From Methylocystis sp. Sn-Cys (GTDB lineage: Bacteria; Pseudomonadota; Alphaproteobacteria; Rhizobiales; Beijerinckiaceae), in assembly GCF_016745395.1 (NCBI RefSeq), contig NZ_JAERVJ010000001.1, positions 682,001-746,000 on the forward strand: a stretch of DNA of 64,000 bases, in the 5' to 3' direction. Positions 8,933 to 17,882 of this stretch are shown one piece after another (position 1 is the stretch's first letter; each line of letters opens with the position of its first letter). Under the pieces are notes generated by a model that saw nothing but the letters and a program-made list of their open reading frames with translations, was not told the origin of the DNA and searched no databases. A program made the translations under genes and the position numbers.

Positions 8933-9901
8933 CTACGGCGCCTCGTTGATCGCCCGAAATGGCTTCGGCATCCGCCCGCTCTTCAACAGCCGCGAAAAAA
9001 TCTGCAACCCGCCCGGCTCGTTGCCGTTGGGATGCACCAGCACGATGGAGCCCGGCTTCGGCGGCGGGCCGAGCGCGAGCCAGCTATCCGCCCCCAGCGC
9101 CACGAGATGGCGCTCCTTCAGTCTCTCCAGCAGGGCGCCGTCGGACACGAGGCCGGGAAAGCGGAAGAAGACCGACGGCGTCTCGCCATGGGCGATGAGG
9201 ATTTTCTCCGTTTCGAAAATCTCGCGGTCGAGGTCCACGCCGGGCCGCAGCAGATAGTTCTGCGCATCCCTCAGCCCCGGAATATAGGGGTGCGAATAGG
9301 AGTGATCGGCCCAGCTAATGTCGAGCGCCCCCGAGCGCGCCTTCTCCTGCAGCCAGGCGAAATCTTCCCCATGTTGCGCGATCCAGGCGCCGGAGACCGA
9401 GAGGGTCAGCGGCGTTTCCGGCCCCTGCGCGGCGACTTCCTCGATAAAGCCGCGGTCGAGCGGCTTGTGGCTCGGGCAGAGATCGCCGGTGATGAAAGCC
9501 CCCGCGCCCTTGCCATGGATGAGCCCGGCATTGACCAAAGCCGGCGGCCGGTCGGGGTCTTGCGGCGGACGCACGGCCTGCAGGAAGCGGGTTTCCGCCT
9601 GTTCGGCGTCGCGCGTCTCCTCGCAGCGCCAGCAGGCGGCGCGCTCCAGCGTTGTTTTCAGCGACTGCGGATCGACCGTCAGCAGCAGCTTCTCGCCGTC
9701 GACGCGAAAGCGGCGCGTGGCGAGGCGCGTTTCGCCGTCCTTCACGCAACTCTCGAAGATCGACTCATAGCCCTGCACGCGCGCGCCGGTCGCGCCGGCC
9801 AGGGGGGCGATCGCCGCCGGGCCGCAATCACCTTCCGCCCATGCCGTTGCGGCGGCGGAGAGGCTTGCGCAAAATAGAAGGGCGGAGAGAGCGGTTTTCA
9901 T
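8933..9901 (-). CDS. Exported NodB-like polysaccharide deacetylase
   Basis: The 322-residue protein starts at 9901 with a signal peptide (MKTALSALLFCASLSAAATAWA). The NodB homology fold is suggested by 'FITGDLCP' (motif 1, with TGD in place of TFD), 'WADHSYSHPY' (metal-binding His pair), 'FFRFPGL' and 'LVHPNGNEPGG'. The family removes N- or O-acyl groups from glycans in the periplasm. The motifs are divergent, so substrate and even activity are open. It is transcribed away from the GNAT gene at 9917, with only 15 bases between the two start codons; the promoters must therefore overlap the coding regions. Confidence 0.7.
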   Translation of the reverse strand: MKTALSALLFCASLSAAATAWAEGDCGPAAIAPLAGATGARVQGYESIFESCVKDGETRLATRRFRVDGEKLLLTVDPQSLKTTLERAACWRCEETRDAEQAETRFLQAVRPPQDPDRPPALVNAGLIHGKGAGAFITGDLCPSHKPLDRGFIEEVAAQGPETPLTLSVSGAWIAQHGEDFAWLQEKARSGALDISWADHSYSHPYIPGLRDAQNYLLRPGVDLDREIFETEKILIAHGETPSVFFRFPGLVSDGALLERLKERHLVALGADSWLALGPPPKPGSIVLVHPNGNEPGGLQIFSRLLKSGRMPKPFRAINEAP

Positions 9902-9916
9902 CAGCGCGGTGTCAGA

Positions 9917-10369
9917 ATGCCTGAGTTCGATAAGCTGAGCCTCGTCGTCGAGGCGGCGGAGTCGGCCGAAGTCGCCGCCAATCTCGGCGCCGAGATCGCG
10001 GCGCGTTTCGGCCCGCGCGAGGAGGCGCCGCTTTCCCTCGTCCTCCGCGATGCGGGAGGCGCGCTTCAGGGCGGGCTCAACGGCGTCATCCATTGGCGCT
10101 GGCTTTATATAAGACATCTCTGGGTGGCGCCCGCATGGCGCAGCCAGGGATTTGCAAAAAGGCTTATTGCCGCCGCCGAGCGCGAGGCGCGCGCCCGCGG
10201 CGCGATCGGCGCCTATATCGACACCTTCGATCCGGCGGTCGCGGGGTTCTACGAGCGGCTGGGCTATCTTCGTTGCGGGGAGATCGCGGATTTCCCGCCG
10301 GGCGCGCAGCGGATTTACTTGAGCAAGGGGCTCGCGGGCGAGAAAAAATCCTCTTTGGAAATTTCGTAG
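9917..10369 (+). CDS. GNAT family N-acetyltransferase
   Basis: 150 residues with the GNAT core: beta4 'WLYIRHLWVAPAWRSQGFAKRL' carries the acetyl-CoA pyrophosphate loop (R/Q-x-x-G-F/A at residues ~74-79), followed by 'FDPAVAGFYERLGY', the usual C-terminal GFYE-x-x-GF element. Substrate unknown. The 3' end overlaps the convergent GNAT gene by 55 bases. Confidence 0.85.
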   Translation: MPEFDKLSLVVEAAESAEVAANLGAEIAARFGPREEAPLSLVLRDAGGALQGGLNGVIHWRWLYIRHLWVAPAWRSQGFAKRLIAAAEREARARGAIGAYIDTFDPAVAGFYERLGYLRCGEIADFPPGAQRIYLSKGLAGEKKSSLEIS

Positions 10370-10884
10370 ATCACGTGAAGCGCGGGAACGCCGCTGGGCA
10401 GGGTGATCGCTTCCGTCCGCTCGCTCAACCGTCCGCCGATTTTCTCCATGGCGCGGCGCGACCGGGCGTTGCTCTCGCCGACCCTGAAATACACAGCGTC
10501 GACGAAACGGAAGGCGTGACGCAGCATGAGGGCCTTCACCTCGGCGTTATAGGCGCCGCCCCAAAAAGCGCGGGCGAGAAAAGACCAGCCGATCTCCGCT
10601 CTTCTCGCTCCCGGCTCCGGGACGTTGTAGCGCGAGGATCCGATGATCCGTCCCGTCGCCTTGTCGATCACGACCAGGGCGCCGCCGGAGGCGATGGACT
10701 CATCGAACAGCTTGCGGAAAACGGGCTCCTGATAGCGGTCCGAGGCCGGATGCTGCGCCCAAAGCTGCTGGTCGGACGCCACGGCGTAGAGCGCGCCGAA
10801 ATCGGCGCGATCGAGCGGCCGCAGACACACGCGCGCGCCTTCGAGGCAGGGCTGCTTGTCGAATTCTTGGGCTTGCTGCTCCAC
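10315..10884 (-). CDS. RimJ/RimL-type GNAT acetyltransferase
   Basis: The protein has the RimJ/L pattern: 'VCLRPLDRADF' near the start, 'IGWSFLARAFWGGAYNAE' and 'GESNARSRRAMEKIGGRL'. These enzymes acetylate N-terminal amines of proteins or small amines. I chose GTG at 10884 (189 residues) because the frame upstream to a TTG at 10941 adds a low-complexity leader without family character; the start is uncertain. It converges on the GNAT gene at 9917-10369 and overlaps its last 55 bases. Confidence 0.75.
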   Translation of the reverse strand: MEQQAQEFDKQPCLEGARVCLRPLDRADFGALYAVASDQQLWAQHPASDRYQEPVFRKLFDESIASGGALVVIDKATGRIIGSSRYNVPEPGARRAEIGWSFLARAFWGGAYNAEVKALMLRHAFRFVDAVYFRVGESNARSRRAMEKIGGRLSERTEAITLPSGVPALHVIYEISKEDFFSPASPLLK

Positions 10885-11002
10885 GCGTCCGCTGCTTTTG
10901 TCGTGTTGAAGCCCGAGGTCTAGCCGCCGGCTCCCTGGCAAGCAAGAGGGCGGGCGATCGGGGAAACTTTCTCGTCCTTCACACGCCGCCCACCTTCCCC
11001 CG

Positions 11003-11180
11003 CGTCATGGCCGGGCTCGTCCCGGCCACCCACGCCATGCCGATGCGGCAGCGCTGGGTGGACGTTCGCGGCGCAAGCGAATTTCGACATAGGTTGGAAG
11101 TCGCGGGAGGCCTGCGTATCTTCGACCATAGTAGGGTTACGCCCCTCGGCGTGGGTGGCCGGGACGAGCCCGGCCATGAC
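11003..11180. repeat. Inverted repeat C2
   Basis: Arms 'gtcatggccgggctcgtccc...' (11004-11036) and the inverse copy ending at 11180 enclose about 110 bases of unrelated sequence. The right arm ends 40 bases before the alcohol dehydrogenase start. Confidence 0.85.
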
Positions 11181-11219
11181 GCTGGCGGCGGCGTGAAGAT
11201 CTCATGCTGGAGGGGAGCA

Positions 11220-12215
11220 ATGACCGAAACCATGAAAGCCATGGTCCTGCGGCGCCCCAACACGCCACTCGTGATGGAAGAGCGTCCGCTGCCCGCGCCC
11301 GGGCCCGGCGAGCTGCGTCTGCGCGTCGAGGCCTGCGGCGTGTGCCGCACCGATCTCCATGTCGTCGACGGCGAGCTGCCGGACCCCAAGCTCCCCATCA
11401 CCCCCGGCCATGAAATCGTCGGCCGCGTCGAGGCCATGGGAGCCGGCGTCTCGGGCTTTGCGATTGGTCAGCGCGTTGGAGCGCCCTGGCTCGGCCACAC
11501 ATGCGGCCATTGCCCCTATTGCGTCACCATGCGCGAAAATCTTTGCGATGATCCGCTCTTCACCGGCTATACGCGCGACGGCGGCTACGCCACCCACGCC
11601 ATCGCCGACGCCTCCTTCTGTTTCGCTCTGCCCGAGACGGGCGACGCCGCGACTTTGGCGCCGCTGCTTTGCGCGGGGCTCATCGGCTGGCGAACCCTCA
11701 AAATGGCGGGGCCGGCCGAGACGCTCGGCGTCTATGGCTTCGGCGCCGCCGCCCATATCATCGCCCAGGTCGCGATCCTGCAGGGCAAGCGCGTGCACGC
11801 CTTCGTGCGTCCCGGCGACGACGCGGCGGCGCAATTTGCGCTCTCGCTCGGCGCGGCGAGCGCGCAAGGGTCGGATGCGCCCACGCCCGAGCCGCTCGAC
11901 GCCGCGCTGATCTTCGCGCCCGTCGGCGGGCTGGTTCCCCGCGCGCTCGCCAGCGTGAAGAAGGGGGGCGCCGTTGTTTGCGGCGGCATCCATATGAGCG
12001 ACATTCCGAGCTTTCCCTATGCGCTGCTCTGGGGCGAGCGCCGGTTGCAGTCGGTCGCCAATCTCACGCGCGAGGATGCCCGGGAGTTTCTGTCGCTCGC
12101 GCCGACCCTGCCGCTGAAGATGCATGCGACGCCTTATCCGCTCGCGCAGGCCAATGAGGCGTTGAGCGATCTGCGCGACGGGCGCTTGCAGGGAGCGGCG
12201 GTGCTGGTTCCGTGA
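11220..12215 (+). CDS. Zinc-dependent alcohol dehydrogenase
   Basis: A medium-chain dehydrogenase of 331 residues. The catalytic zinc site is seen as 'CGVCRTDLH' and 'PGHEIVGRV', the structural zinc site as 'CGHCPYCVTMRENLC', and the nucleotide-binding region as 'TLGVYGFGAAAHII', with GFGAAA in place of the common GxGxxG. Such proteins oxidise primary alcohols or reduce aldehydes with NAD(P). ATG at 11220 follows GGAGGGGAGC directly, which fixes the start against a longer frame from 11007 that crosses repeat C2. Single gene; physiological substrate unknown. Confidence 0.88.
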   Translation: MTETMKAMVLRRPNTPLVMEERPLPAPGPGELRLRVEACGVCRTDLHVVDGELPDPKLPITPGHEIVGRVEAMGAGVSGFAIGQRVGAPWLGHTCGHCPYCVTMRENLCDDPLFTGYTRDGGYATHAIADASFCFALPETGDAATLAPLLCAGLIGWRTLKMAGPAETLGVYGFGAAAHIIAQVAILQGKRVHAFVRPGDDAAAQFALSLGAASAQGSDAPTPEPLDAALIFAPVGGLVPRALASVKKGGAVVCGGIHMSDIPSFPYALLWGERRLQSVANLTREDAREFLSLAPTLPLKMHATPYPLAQANEALSDLRDGRLQGAAVLVP

Positions 12216-12274
12216 GGCGGTCCGCCCGGGGCGGCAGGGCTCGCAATTCAGGTTAACAAACCCTCCGCAGCCTC

Positions 12275-12411
12275 GTCATGCCCGCGCTTGTCGCGGGCAT
12301 CCACGCCAAGACATTGCGACAAGCGGAGAGAAGAAGCGCGTTGCTCCCGCTCATGTTCTCACCTTTCCGTGTCGGCGCGGCGTGGATGGCCGCGACAAGC
12401 GCGGCCATGAC
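12275..12411. repeat. Inverted repeat C3 (variant core)
   Basis: Same build as C1, C2 and C4, but the arm core is 'cccgcgcttgtcgcggg' on the left and 'ggccgcgacaagcgcggcc' on the right. It lies between the alcohol dehydrogenase and the rplU promoter. Confidence 0.8.
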
Positions 12412-12432
12412 GCTGGAACGCGCGGGATTTCC

Positions 12433-12461
12433 TTGACAGGCGCCCCGCCGGCACGTTAGGG
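12433..12461 (+). promoter_or_regulatory. Candidate rplU-rpmA promoter
   Basis: TTGACA at 12433-12438 is followed after 17 bases by TTAGGG (12456-12461). The -35 is perfect; the -10 is not canonical but recurs as TTAGGGA-CCCA upstream of the atp operon. Inference from sequence only. Confidence 0.5.
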
Positions 12462-12476
12462 AACCCAATGCTTCGT

Positions 12477-12499
12477 CGCGGCGGCTTCGCCGCGTTTTT
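12477..12499 (+). terminator. Terminator-like hairpin ahead of rplU
   Basis: A perfect 7-bp stem (cgcggcg/cgccgcg) with a four-base loop is followed by TTTTT. It lies only about 10-15 bases after the expected transcription start of the rplU promoter. It may end transcripts from upstream, or act on the rplU leader. Confidence 0.55.
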
Positions 12500-12597
12500 C
12501 GTTTTTCGGAAACGAAGCGCAACCGGTCCTACTGCAAAAAGCCGGCCCGCAGGCCTAATCGCCATGCGAGAGCCGGGCTCGAACACAGGAAAAAACG

Positions 12598-12900
12598 ATG
12601 TTCGCAGTCATCAGAACCGGCGGCAAGCAATATAGCGTGTCCGCTGGCGATATTATCACGGTCATGGCGCTCGATGGCGCGCCGGGCGACAAGGTCACCT
12701 TCGACGAGGTGCTGATGATCGGGGGCGACGCCCCCAAGGTCGGCGCCCCCACGATTGCAGGCGCGAGCGTCGCCGGCGAGATCGTCGAGCAGGCCCGCAG
12801 CCCCAAGTCGATCGCCTTCAAGAAGCGTCGGCGCCAGAACTCCAAGCGCAAGCGCGGCCATCGCCAGGATTTGACGCTGGTCAAGATCCTTTCGATCTAG
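12598..12900 (+). CDS. rplU: 50S ribosomal protein L21
   Basis: bL21 of the large ribosomal subunit; it binds 23S rRNA and contacts L20. The 100-residue protein has the family start 'MFAVIRTGGKQYSVSAGD' and the basic RNA-binding stretch 'KRRRQNSKRKRGHRQ'. A purine-rich AGGAAAAAACG leader precedes the ATG. First gene of the conserved rplU-rpmA-GNAT-obgE block. Confidence 0.98.
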   Translation: MFAVIRTGGKQYSVSAGDIITVMALDGAPGDKVTFDEVLMIGGDAPKVGAPTIAGASVAGEIVEQARSPKSIAFKKRRRQNSKRKRGHRQDLTLVKILSI

Positions 12901-13063
12901 CGCACGCTTCGCTCGCATGGCATCATGCGGGCGAATAGAGATCGCGCCGGGTCGAACTCTGGAGCGCATGCGACCGCAAAACGATTTGCGGGCTGCGCTT
13001 CTCGGCAACGGCATTCACAGGCGGCCCTGACGCCGCCACACAGGAACAAGTCGGAGCAGGACA

Positions 13064-13330
13064 ATGGCTCATAAGAAAGCGGGCGGCTCGTCGCGCAACG
13101 GCCGCGACTCGGACGGCCGGCGCCTCGGCGTCAAGAAATTCGGCGGCGAATCGGTGCTCGCCGGCAATATCATCATTCGCCAGCGCGGCACGAAATGGCA
13201 TCCCGGCCGCAACATCGGCATGGGCAAGGATCATACGCTCTTTGCGCTCGTCAACGGCGTCGTGGAGTTCAAATCCACCCGCGGCCGCGCCAGCGTATCG
13301 GTCGTACCGGCTGTTGAGGCCGCAGAGTAA
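13064..13330 (+). CDS. rpmA: 50S ribosomal protein L27
   Basis: bL27, whose N-terminus reaches the peptidyl transferase centre. The 88-residue protein starts '[19 protein letters not shown]', the typical form without the cleaved Firmicutes leader. It follows rplU by 163 bases; an AGGA ribosome site precedes the ATG. Confidence 0.98.
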   Translation: MAHKKAGGSSRNGRDSDGRRLGVKKFGGESVLAGNIIIRQRGTKWHPGRNIGMGKDHTLFALVNGVVEFKSTRGRASVSVVPAVEAAE

Positions 13331-13519
13331 GGCGGACGGATCGTCAAGCGACCCGCCGCCGGTCTTTCCCCGGCGGACAGGTCGTCTCGACCCGGTAGGG
13401 AGCAAAGCTCCCGAGCGAAATGTCCGGAAAAAGGCCCAAAGGGCCTCTAGGGGGAAGCGGCCGACGCTTTCCCCTTGTTCGTTCCGGGGCCACATTCGGT
13501 CTTTCGCTTGGAGCCTTTT

Positions 13520-15191
<1,672 letters not shown>

Positions 15192-15246
15192 GCCGCACCC
15201 TCGCGCCATTGACCTTAACAAGGTGGCTCACTAGCTATTATAGATT

Positions 15247-15639
15247 ATGAGCTCCTGCAGCGACAAACATAGGCACTTCGGCTCGACAGCGGCGACGCTG
15301 CTCGTCACCTATTTGCTTATCCTGCAGGGTCTCGCGGCGGGCACGGTCACCAGCGCCCGCGGCGCGGCGCTCTTCGCCGACGCCATCTGCCAAAGCAAAG
15401 CCTCCGGCGCGCTCGACAGCGCCCCTGGCGCCCCGATCCGCCCCAGCCGCCATGGCGACGCCTGCTGCGTCGTCCAGATGGCCTCCTTCGGCGGCGCGGC
15501 GGCTCCCTCGCCCTTCATCGGCGAGACCCCGCCGGCGCTCTCCTATGTCGCGGCGCGGCTCGCCTTCGGCCACGCCTTGCCCAACGCCGAGGCGGCCACT
15601 CCGCCGCTCGGCTCGCGCGCGCCCCCCGTCCTGATCTGA
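15247..15639 (+). CDS. Small membrane-anchored protein, DUF2946-like
   Basis: 130 residues with one N-terminal hydrophobic segment ('AATLLVTYLLILQGLAAG') followed by a Pro/Ala/Gly-rich part with 'HGDACCVVQM'. The hydrophobic anchor plus a short Cys/His cluster recalls DUF2946 proteins, some of which sit in copper-related loci, but the likeness is weak. A plausible promoter (TTGACC near 15209 and TATTAT near 15236) lies just upstream, giving a very short leader. Confidence 0.5.
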   Translation: MSSCSDKHRHFGSTAATLLVTYLLILQGLAAGTVTSARGAALFADAICQSKASGALDSAPGAPIRPSRHGDACCVVQMASFGGAAAPSPFIGETPPALSYVAARLAFGHALPNAEAATPPLGSRAPPVLI

Positions 15640-15760
15640 AGCCCGCCGCAGCCAGCGGCGTCGAACGATCCGCTCTCTCAACGGGCGGCTCTTCTCAGGC
15701 AAGCGACTCCATCGCCATCTCACGCATCACTTCGCGGGTCGGAGGGCCCGGCGGCGTGTC

Positions 15761-16231
15761 ATGGCCGGCTGGAGCGCGTTCAGCGACTTCGGATCAATGG
15801 AACAGAAAACCCAACCCACGCGAAAGCCGACCAAAACTGTCCCCCGCGTCTCCGCCCGCGAGCATCGCTGCTCGCAGAACGGCAAGCTCAGCAAAGCGGT
15901 CGAAGGCTCCATCCGCCTCGCGCATGAAACCACTGAGGCGCCGGCGAAAGGCCGCCTCGAGGTGATGGAGATGTATTTCGACGCCTCCGGGCGCCCGATC
16001 AAACGCAAGAGCGTCGGCGCCGCGCGCGTCTCGCGGGCCTATGACGCCCGGGGCAATCAGGTCGAGGAGGCCTATTACACCGCCGAGGGCAAGCCGACCG
16101 CCCCCAAGGACGTCGGCGCCGCGCGCATCGCCTGGCGCTACGACGACGAGGGTCGGCGCGTCGAGGCGGCCTTTTTCGGCGTGGACGGCGCGCTGATCGA
16201 GCGCCCTCACAAATTGCCGGCGGAAGCCTAA
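15761..16231 (+). CDS. Unknown protein with internal YD-like repeats
   Basis: The C-terminal ~85 residues contain two or three copies of a unit of about 37 residues: aromatic-aspartate, 'G-R/K-P', 'K-x-VGAARV/I', aromatic-D-x-x-G. Compare 'KRKSVGAARVSRAYDARG' with 'PKDVGAARIAWRYDDEG'. Units like this form small beta-hairpin arrays. The N-terminal ~50 residues are basic and low in complexity. No signal peptide. The start could also be ATG at 15797. Function unknown. Confidence 0.5.
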   Translation: MAGWSAFSDFGSMEQKTQPTRKPTKTVPRVSAREHRCSQNGKLSKAVEGSIRLAHETTEAPAKGRLEVMEMYFDASGRPIKRKSVGAARVSRAYDARGNQVEEAYYTAEGKPTAPKDVGAARIAWRYDDEGRRVEAAFFGVDGALIERPHKLPAEA

Positions 16232-16268
16232 GACGCGTCGCCCCCCTCGCGCGCCCGCCGGTTGCCTA

Positions 16269-16376
16269 CTGTCATTCCCGACGCTCGCAAAGCGAGCGAT
16301 CGGGAATCCAGAGCAAAACCGATGCTCTTGCGGCCCTGGATTCCCGATCGGGGCTTCGGCCCGTCGGGAATGACAA
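16269..16376. repeat. Type B palindromic repeat, full copy
   Basis: 'gtcattcccgacgctcgc' and 'cgatcgggaatccagagc' form one hairpin, and 'ctggattcccgatcgggg' with 'cccgtcgggaatgac' another; the two halves are inverted copies. It begins 37 bases after the preceding stop and ends five bases before the O-methyltransferase stop codon. Confidence 0.85.
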
Positions 16377-16380
16377 GGCC

Positions 16381-17043
16381 TCACCTTACCCGGGCGATCA
16401 AAAATCCGTCCCAGCCTTTCGAGCCGACCGTCTGAATGGCGGTCGCCGTCACCCGCGGCTCGGCCGCGACGTGATCGAAGAGCTTTCGGCCGCCCAGGCC
16501 GCCGTCGTCGGTCGTATGGGGATCGGCGACCGCGCCGTCGCGCACCACATTGTCGACGATAATGAGCGACCCCGGCCGCGACAGTTTGAGCGCCCACCCA
16601 AAATAGGCGGCGTTGTTGGCCTTGTCGGCGTCGATGAAGGCAAGATCGAAAGGCGCGCCGCCTTCGGTTTCGATCTTGGGCAGAATATCCAGCGCGGCGC
16701 CCACGCGCAGATCGACCTTCTCGGCCACCCCCTCGCGCGCGATATTTTGCCTGGCGACCTCGGCGTGGCGCGGGTCGAACTCGATGGTGACGACCCTGCC
16801 GCCATCGGCGAGCGCGCGCGCCAGCCATATGGTCGAATAGCCGCCCAGCGTTCCGATCTCCAGAATGCGCCGCGCGCCGATCGAGGCCGCGAGCAGATGC
16901 AGCAGCTTGCCCTGCGGGGCGGAGACGTCGATGGCCGGGAGGCCGGACGCCCGGTTGGCCTCCAGCGTCGCGCCCTGCCGGTCGGCCGGCGGAATCAAAC
17001 GGTCGGAAATATAATCATCTACGATTTTCCATTCATTGGTCAT
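16381..17043 (-). CDS. Class I SAM O-methyltransferase (family 3)
   Basis: 220 residues resembling the catechol/caffeoyl-CoA O-methyltransferase family: motif I 'RRILEIGTLGGYSTIWLARA', the acidic 'VVTIEFD', the metal-site region 'FDLAFIDADKANNAAYF' and 'GSLIIVDNVVRDG'. Such enzymes methylate catechol-type hydroxyls with a divalent metal. AGAGG nine bases before ATG 17043 sets the start. Substrate unknown; single gene. Confidence 0.88.
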   Translation of the reverse strand: MTNEWKIVDDYISDRLIPPADRQGATLEANRASGLPAIDVSAPQGKLLHLLAASIGARRILEIGTLGGYSTIWLARALADGGRVVTIEFDPRHAEVARQNIAREGVAEKVDLRVGAALDILPKIETEGGAPFDLAFIDADKANNAAYFGWALKLSRPGSLIIVDNVVRDGAVADPHTTDDGGLGGRKLFDHVAAEPRVTATAIQTVGSKGWDGFLIARVR

Positions 17044-17235
17044 GGCTGCGCCTCTTCTCTCGAACAACCCCAAAACTCGAAACCATTTGACCTCGAACAG
17101 CGCTTCGTGCGAAGTGCCGCGGTTCTCGCTCGCGACATGCGGCGGAACAGGGAAGGCTTGATGGCCCTATCTCGCGCCTCAGTCTCCCTGTGGCCGAGCC
17201 GGCGCGCCAAGCCGAAATCTATGGGAGCGAAACAG

Positions 17236-17604
17236 ATGATCAAGCTTGCTTTGACCACGGCCGTCGCCGTCGTGGCTTTCAGCGCCTCGGCCTTCGCCGC
17301 CAGCTACAGCGTGACGGAAATCTCCTCTTCGGGCATCAAGCGCGCCAATGGCACGTGGAAGCTGACCACGGAAGGCGACAAGGTTGCCGGTTCCGCCGAC
17401 ATGCAGCTCGATAACGGCTCGGTCATTACCTATAAGCTCGACGGCAAGGTCGAGGGCGGCGTCTACAAGCTGAACCTCAACGACCGCACCGACGGCAAGA
17501 AGGACTGCGTTTGGACCGGCAAGCCGAATGAATCCGGCAAGGTCTTCGAGGGCCCGGTTCAGTGCGGCAGCGAGAAGTTCTCGATCCGCGCTGGCGTGCA
17601 ATAA
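17236..17604 (+). CDS. Small secreted protein, unknown
   Basis: 122 residues starting with a clear signal peptide (LALTTAVAVVAFSASAFAAS). The mature part is rich in Lys, Asp, Gly and Thr with alternating hydrophobic residues, which suggests a small beta-sandwich or barrel; it has two cysteines ('KKDCVWTG', 'VQCGSEK') that may pair. GGAG eight bases ahead of ATG 17236 sets the start. A strong terminator follows, so it is a single, probably well-expressed gene. Family not recognised. Confidence 0.75.
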   Translation: MIKLALTTAVAVVAFSASAFAASYSVTEISSSGIKRANGTWKLTTEGDKVAGSADMQLDNGSVITYKLDGKVEGGVYKLNLNDRTDGKKDCVWTGKPNESGKVFEGPVQCGSEKFSIRAGVQ

Positions 17605-17625
17605 GCTCTCGATAAAGAGGGAACC

Positions 17626-17657
17626 AAACGCCGGCCGTTGGCCGGCGTTTTAATTTT
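17626..17657 (+). terminator. Strong intrinsic terminator
   Basis: An 11-bp perfect stem (aaacgccggcc/ggccggcgttt) with a 3-base loop, followed by a T-rich tail, 21 bases after the stop of the secreted protein gene. Confidence 0.9.
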
Positions 17658-17711
17658 TAAAAAGTGTTGAGCTTCCAAGCGATTTCTTCTGGCGCCCCAA
17701 CCTCCCCGACC

Positions 17712-17860
17712 GTCATGGCCGGGCTTGTCCCGGCCATCCACGCCGAGGGGCATGGCCTACCAAGGGACGGGACGAGGTTTCGCCAGATAGTAAACTCATC
17801 CGCTCGATACGCTTTGGCGCCTGCGCGGCGTGGATGGCCGGGACGAGCCCGGCCATGACG
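17712..17860. repeat. Inverted repeat C4
   Basis: Arms 'gtcatggccgggcttgtccc...' and 'ggatggccgggacgagcccgg...' enclose about 80 bases. It lies between the terminator and the pepF stop. Confidence 0.85.
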
Positions 17861-17882
17861 AGGGAGGGGTAGGGTAGCGGGC

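Noticed and set aside
12253-13014. Minus-strand frames opposite rplU
   Set aside because: They run through repeat C3 and the antisense of rplU; no ribosome site or domain.
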